From a virus: DNA of 40,025 bases. The translations under genes were made by a program, and so were the position numbers. The notes below the pieces were generated by a model. It was not told the origin of the DNA. It worked only from the letters and a program-made list of their open reading frames with translations, and did not search any database. Of the stretch, positions 37,701 to 40,025 are shown piece by piece. Position 1 is the first letter of the stretch, and every line of letters starts with the position of its first letter. The DNA lies in the IMG/VR virus record IMGVR_UViG_3300021960_000187, positions 1-40,025 of that record; one strand, written 5' to 3'.

Positions 37701-40025
37701 TGGAGAATTAGATGCATTAACAATTAATAAATGATAAATTCCATCTTGAGCGCCAGGAATATATTCTTGGACTTCTTGAGCTCTGTAAATAATATAAGTT
37801 CCCGAATACTTTTTCTGCGTAAAAGTAGGAAGACTTGTTGTTCTGGACGCAGTATCATTTGCAAATGTTCCAGGTCCCACAGTGCTAGGGATATTAACAA
37901 TAAATTCTCTTGCGCTGGTAATTCCAGTAACAGTGTATGTTCCATTAAATCCAGAATTTGCTGTACCAACTGGATTATTTGTACTCTTTACATTTTGAAT
38001 TAAAACTTCTGAACCAGTTTTTAATCCATGAGGAAGTTCAGAAAGAATATAACCACTGTTGCTATCCCAATGAGCATTAGCAATAAAACTAAAGTTTCTT
38101 TGTTCATTTAAGTTACTTAAAGAAACAGTGGTTGGACTGAAGTAGGATGCAACTTCAGTGTCGTCCTTTCCAGTTACTGTGCTTGAGTCTTGGATGACAT
38201 AACCATCAATAGGCGGACGAGCAGAAGTAATACCACTTCCAGCAGGAAGAACATATCTAGCACGATATATTGTATCAGTAACACTTCTTGTATCTGGTTT
38301 ACGTTTGATAAAAGTTCTAGGAGTTGCTGCACCAAGAGCAGTTGTACCAAGTCCAACTAAAGTAGGATAGAAACTATTATCAGTTGTTGCAGTTCCTACA
38401 GTGACATACCATTGCCCTTGAGTAGAATCATACTGAATTGGGTGCCCAATATCTCCAGATGTTTTGTCAGAGACTCTACTAACAACTTTAAGAATTCCAC
38501 CTTTGTTATTAATAATTAATGGATTTGATGCGGTAATTGCATCATTTAAAGTTTTAGCAACTTTAATTTGATCCGTACTTATTCCTGTTGTAATTGCATA
38601 GTAGATAATATTATTAGTGAGTCCATCGGGTAGATGTCCATTTTCAGAAATAATACGAATACTTTCTCCAGAAAGGAAAGTGTGAGGTTCTGTCAGTGTA
38701 ATTGTATTAGAAGAAATGCTATTTGCAGTTCCTACTCTACCAACTGTATAAACTTTTTCTGAAGTTTCTTGTTTTGTTGTGAGCTCACTATTCGGCATCA
38801 CAATTCTTGCCGAATATTGATTTGTTACTCCACCTTGAGGTATAAGAACATTTAATGTATCCCCTTCTTTTGCACCAACACGATATCCTTCGATTACACC
38901 ATCGGGAATGATATCGGCATTTGTTTGATTGTAAAGATAAAGGCGACTTGTAGATGCAACTCCCACAACTGTTTTATAAACATCAATTGCATCAAATTCA
39001 ATTGAGGTTTCGGTGGTTTCTAATTCTTTTGGTGGAATGATGTGAGTTAAATATCCAACATCATCTCTTGAGAATGCATTTCTCTTATATCCTTGAGCAA
39101 CAAGTGCCTTAGAACCAAAGTTTGAGTTAGAATTATTAATAGATTGATCTCCACCAGTATCAGAGGAGAAATGTTCAGCATATCCAATCGCAAAAATTGA
39201 TACGTTTTGGATATACGCATCATTAATTGTTTTAACGTGGAAGTTTCTATAAGATGGTTTAAAGACTGCTAATGAGTCTGCATTAATATTTTCATTTCCA
39301 GCAAATGTACTATCTTTATATTCACCACTGCTGCTATCATATTTTACAAAAGCATTTTTGTCTTTCTGTAGTCCAATTCCAGTGAATTGAGCAAGCACCA
39401 TAGATTTAAATCCAGATGCCTTATCACCATCAGCAAGAACGCCACACATACCATAAACAGATCTCAATGAAATATTAAAAATGTATGGTGAAGCAGAACT
39501 TACAGTATCAACCTGAAGATTTACAGTCGCTCCTGTTACAGATGGGAGAGGATTGGTTGGGGCATTTGATATCTGATATTTAAAGTTAAGTGTATCAACA
39601 ACATCACTCACAACAAACTGTCCACTATATCCATCTGCAGTGATTCCATTAATTTGGAATGCAGTATCTACGTCAAGTCCAGCGAGAGGAGAATCAATCG
39701 TTACAGTAACTGTCGTTGTCGCAGTAACTCCGTCTCCTGCTTTAATACTTGAAATTCCTACAGTTCCTCCAGTAGGACCAACAATACGATATTCATCAAC
39801 TTTTGGTTGAATATCTATGCTTGAACTTGGATAATCAGGTTCAATTTCTCTACCAGAAGAAGGACCATAAGCAAGTCCTACCTTTTCATAATACATATCC
39901 AGATCTGTACGATCTGTTGAATAATTTGATATGAAATTATCGTTGATTTTTACTGGGTTAACTCCATCAGCATATTCAAAACATGCTAATTTGTGGTGAG
40001 AGAAGTTAGGAACAAAAATGTTTGA
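34767..40025 (-). CDS. Giant virion structural protein, 5' end off the window
   Basis: The frame stays open from the stop at 34767 to the right edge, at least 1752 residues. The ATG at 39896 is internal: upstream codons read through SNIFVPNFSHHKLACFEYAD without a stop. The N-terminal two thirds is beta-rich with many 'ITSARxF...V.I' strands. The last ~350 residues have fibre signatures (KVGIGTTSPGLNTLQVGSG, TATTFVGDGSGLTNLA) and a final sandwich ending VIGGQNFA. Probably a baseplate-linked fibre base of the late operon; I do not recognise a specific T4 homologue. Confidence 0.85.
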   Translation of the reverse strand, partial: SNIFVPNFSHHKLACFEYADGVNPVKINDNFISNYSTDRTDLDMYYEKVGLAYGPSSGREIEPDYPSSSIDIQPKVDEYRIVGPTGGTVGISSIKAGDGVTATTTVTVTIDSPLAGLDVDTAFQINGITADGYSGQFVVSDVVDTLNFKYQISNAPTNPLPSVTGATVNLQVDTVSSASPYIFNISLRSVYGMCGVLADGDKASGFKSMVLAQFTGIGLQKDKNAFVKYDSSSGEYKDSTFAGNENINADSLAVFKPSYRNFHVKTINDAYIQNVSIFAIGYAEHFSSDTGGDQSINNSNSNFGSKALVAQGYKRNAFSRDDVGYLTHIIPPKELETTETSIEFDAIDVYKTVVGVASTSRLYLYNQTNADIIPDGVIEGYRVGAKEGDTLNVLIPQGGVTNQYSARIVMPNSELTTKQETSEKVYTVGRVGTANSISSNTITLTEPHTFLSGESIRIISENGHLPDGLTNNIIYYAITTGISTDQIKVAKTLNDAITASNPLIINNKGGILKVVSRVSDKTSGDIGHPIQYDSTQGQWYVTVGTATTDNSFYPTLVGLGTTALGAATPRTFIKRKPDTRSVTDTIYRARYVLPAGSGITSARPPIDGYVIQDSSTVTGKDDTEVASYFSPTTVSLSNLNEQRNFSFIANAHWDSNSGYILSELPHGLKTGSEVLIQNVKSTNNPVGTANSGFNGTYTVTGITSAREFIVNIPSTVGPGTFANDTASRTTSLPTFTQKKYSGTYIIYRAQEVQEYIPGAQDGIYHLLIVNASNSPTVTPFSTEKYSQSIQYLYPQTNRDNPKSDPDVASSFALPNPIGQVVVDEPQNSITRETIQESLLDFNVGVGITAIVSNSTGTAHTIYTAIDHGLNRVTNVSIADSGAGYGNGTAGYLYNAKLVSVGAANTQGQNATARIQVNTSGNLVSVKIMDGGSAYEIGDSLQVVGVGTTTGYSVGVVTVTSIYDNTGDTLSLAGVLPQSNKGFNTLYRITGIATGAAKEIQVASASTIGAATTLGIGLTNTAAATATLTGQALNVTALSYNEITGVGVVTTAQRHGLRVDNKIKLGGANNVLYNGDFVVKKVNSLTSFNINIGVGTIAPSTSGTIYAYRYGAASSGGNITAANENLGGRQVTEYAGITTTLSADILTESTQSIEIAGITNLDINIGDYLLIDEEIVRVKSTVTANPITVFRGVLGTRATTHTINTVVRRIKCRPVEFRRNSIIRASGHTFEYVGFGPGNYSTALPDRQNRNLSSEEELLSQSTKKDGGINVYTGMNDQGDFYVGNKKVSSATGQEEVFDTPIPSVTGEDIRTGGINIGFDVLTPLEASISRSIRVEGGPDSNLISEFDGPVIFNNKITSNSSKGIEANSIFLQGDATVSRKQTVGISTPILSGNPGDITYNANPVKGGHLGWVYTTENNWYRFGNVSFEQNQNVAIFDKVGIGTTSPGLNTLQVGSGTSIFAIDGTGVGIGTTANGYALNVIGSTNIVGTVTATTFVGDGSGLTNLANDSLWAGTAAGLGTGIYPINLSRVGIGTSVPDYNLELGTPGTGTTDLYVNNTTVLAGFTTTKDVLVGGAITATTYRLDSTSSNIRAGIVTATTLVVGTAVSTSGTQVGFGTATPRAKVDIEGSAKFKTYSENVQPLTISGGNVDVDLSIAQSFTLTVTSAVTQFTLLNPPSGATAFTIKILQNSTGYSVGIDTFKTSAPVTIPVYWPGGGVVPVVTTTANKTDIYSFMTFDGGASLYGVIGGQNFA

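Noticed and set aside
34767-39896. ATG 39896 as the start of the giant structural protein
   Set aside because: The frame remains open for 43 more codons to the window edge with protein-like sequence, so this Met is internal.

Overview
The window reads as part of a T4-like cyanobacterial myovirus (marine cyanophage infecting Synechococcus or Prochlorococcus). Every gene I can support lies on the minus strand, packed end to end with many 4-base ATGA/GTGA start-stop overlaps. TATAAATA boxes of the T4 late-promoter type stand before structural genes. The structural genes carry the 'TGVVTATSF.GDGS.LTNL' repeat that I associate with cyanophage fibres. Several 2-oxoglutarate/Fe(II) oxygenases and a tryptophan-halogenase-like protein complete a typical cyanomyovirus accessory set. 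Assignments rest on motif recognition; no database search was run.

Transcription runs from high to low coordinates. (1) 40025-26542: very large virion structural proteins. These are a >1750-residue protein cut by the right edge, an Ig-like plus glycine-rich protein, a 756-residue fibre-like protein, and a 1429-residue protein with three LamG-like domains and a SPRY-like domain. (2) 26514-13001: a run of repeated small adhesin cassettes. Each has a short fibre-repeat protein, a small beta-type protein, a large glycine-rich adhesin-like protein, and a small 'MAHFA' protein or a tail-assembly-chaperone-like protein. Late promoter boxes and one clear terminator punctuate the run. (3) 22024-19347: an island inside region 2 with three oxygenases and a GIY-YIG/NUMOD3 homing endonuclease, headed by a perfect sigma70-type promoter. 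(4) 12976-9569: a visibly AT-rich island with three oxygenases around a flavin-dependent halogenase and a 45-residue protein, closed by a terminator. (5) 9446-1: about thirty-five small genes, mostly unrecognised. Exceptions with some recognisable character include an RlpA-like double-psi barrel protein, a secreted protein, several single-pass membrane proteins and a zinc ribbon. Host-type sigma70 promoters lie at about 9471, 7228 and 6939, so this part is probably early transcribed.

The most interesting overall pattern is the pairing of repeated glycine-rich adhesin cassettes with two islands of protein- or small-molecule-modifying enzymes (six oxygenases, one halogenase). Each island lies directly downstream of an adhesin cassette. 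Whether these enzymes modify the adhesins, host proteins or metabolites cannot be decided from sequence alone.

Ten genes shorter than about 60 codons were found by reading the gaps, and their termini fit the neighbouring starts and stops. No gap longer than 300 bases remains. I saw no tRNA, rRNA, CRISPR array or insertion sequence.
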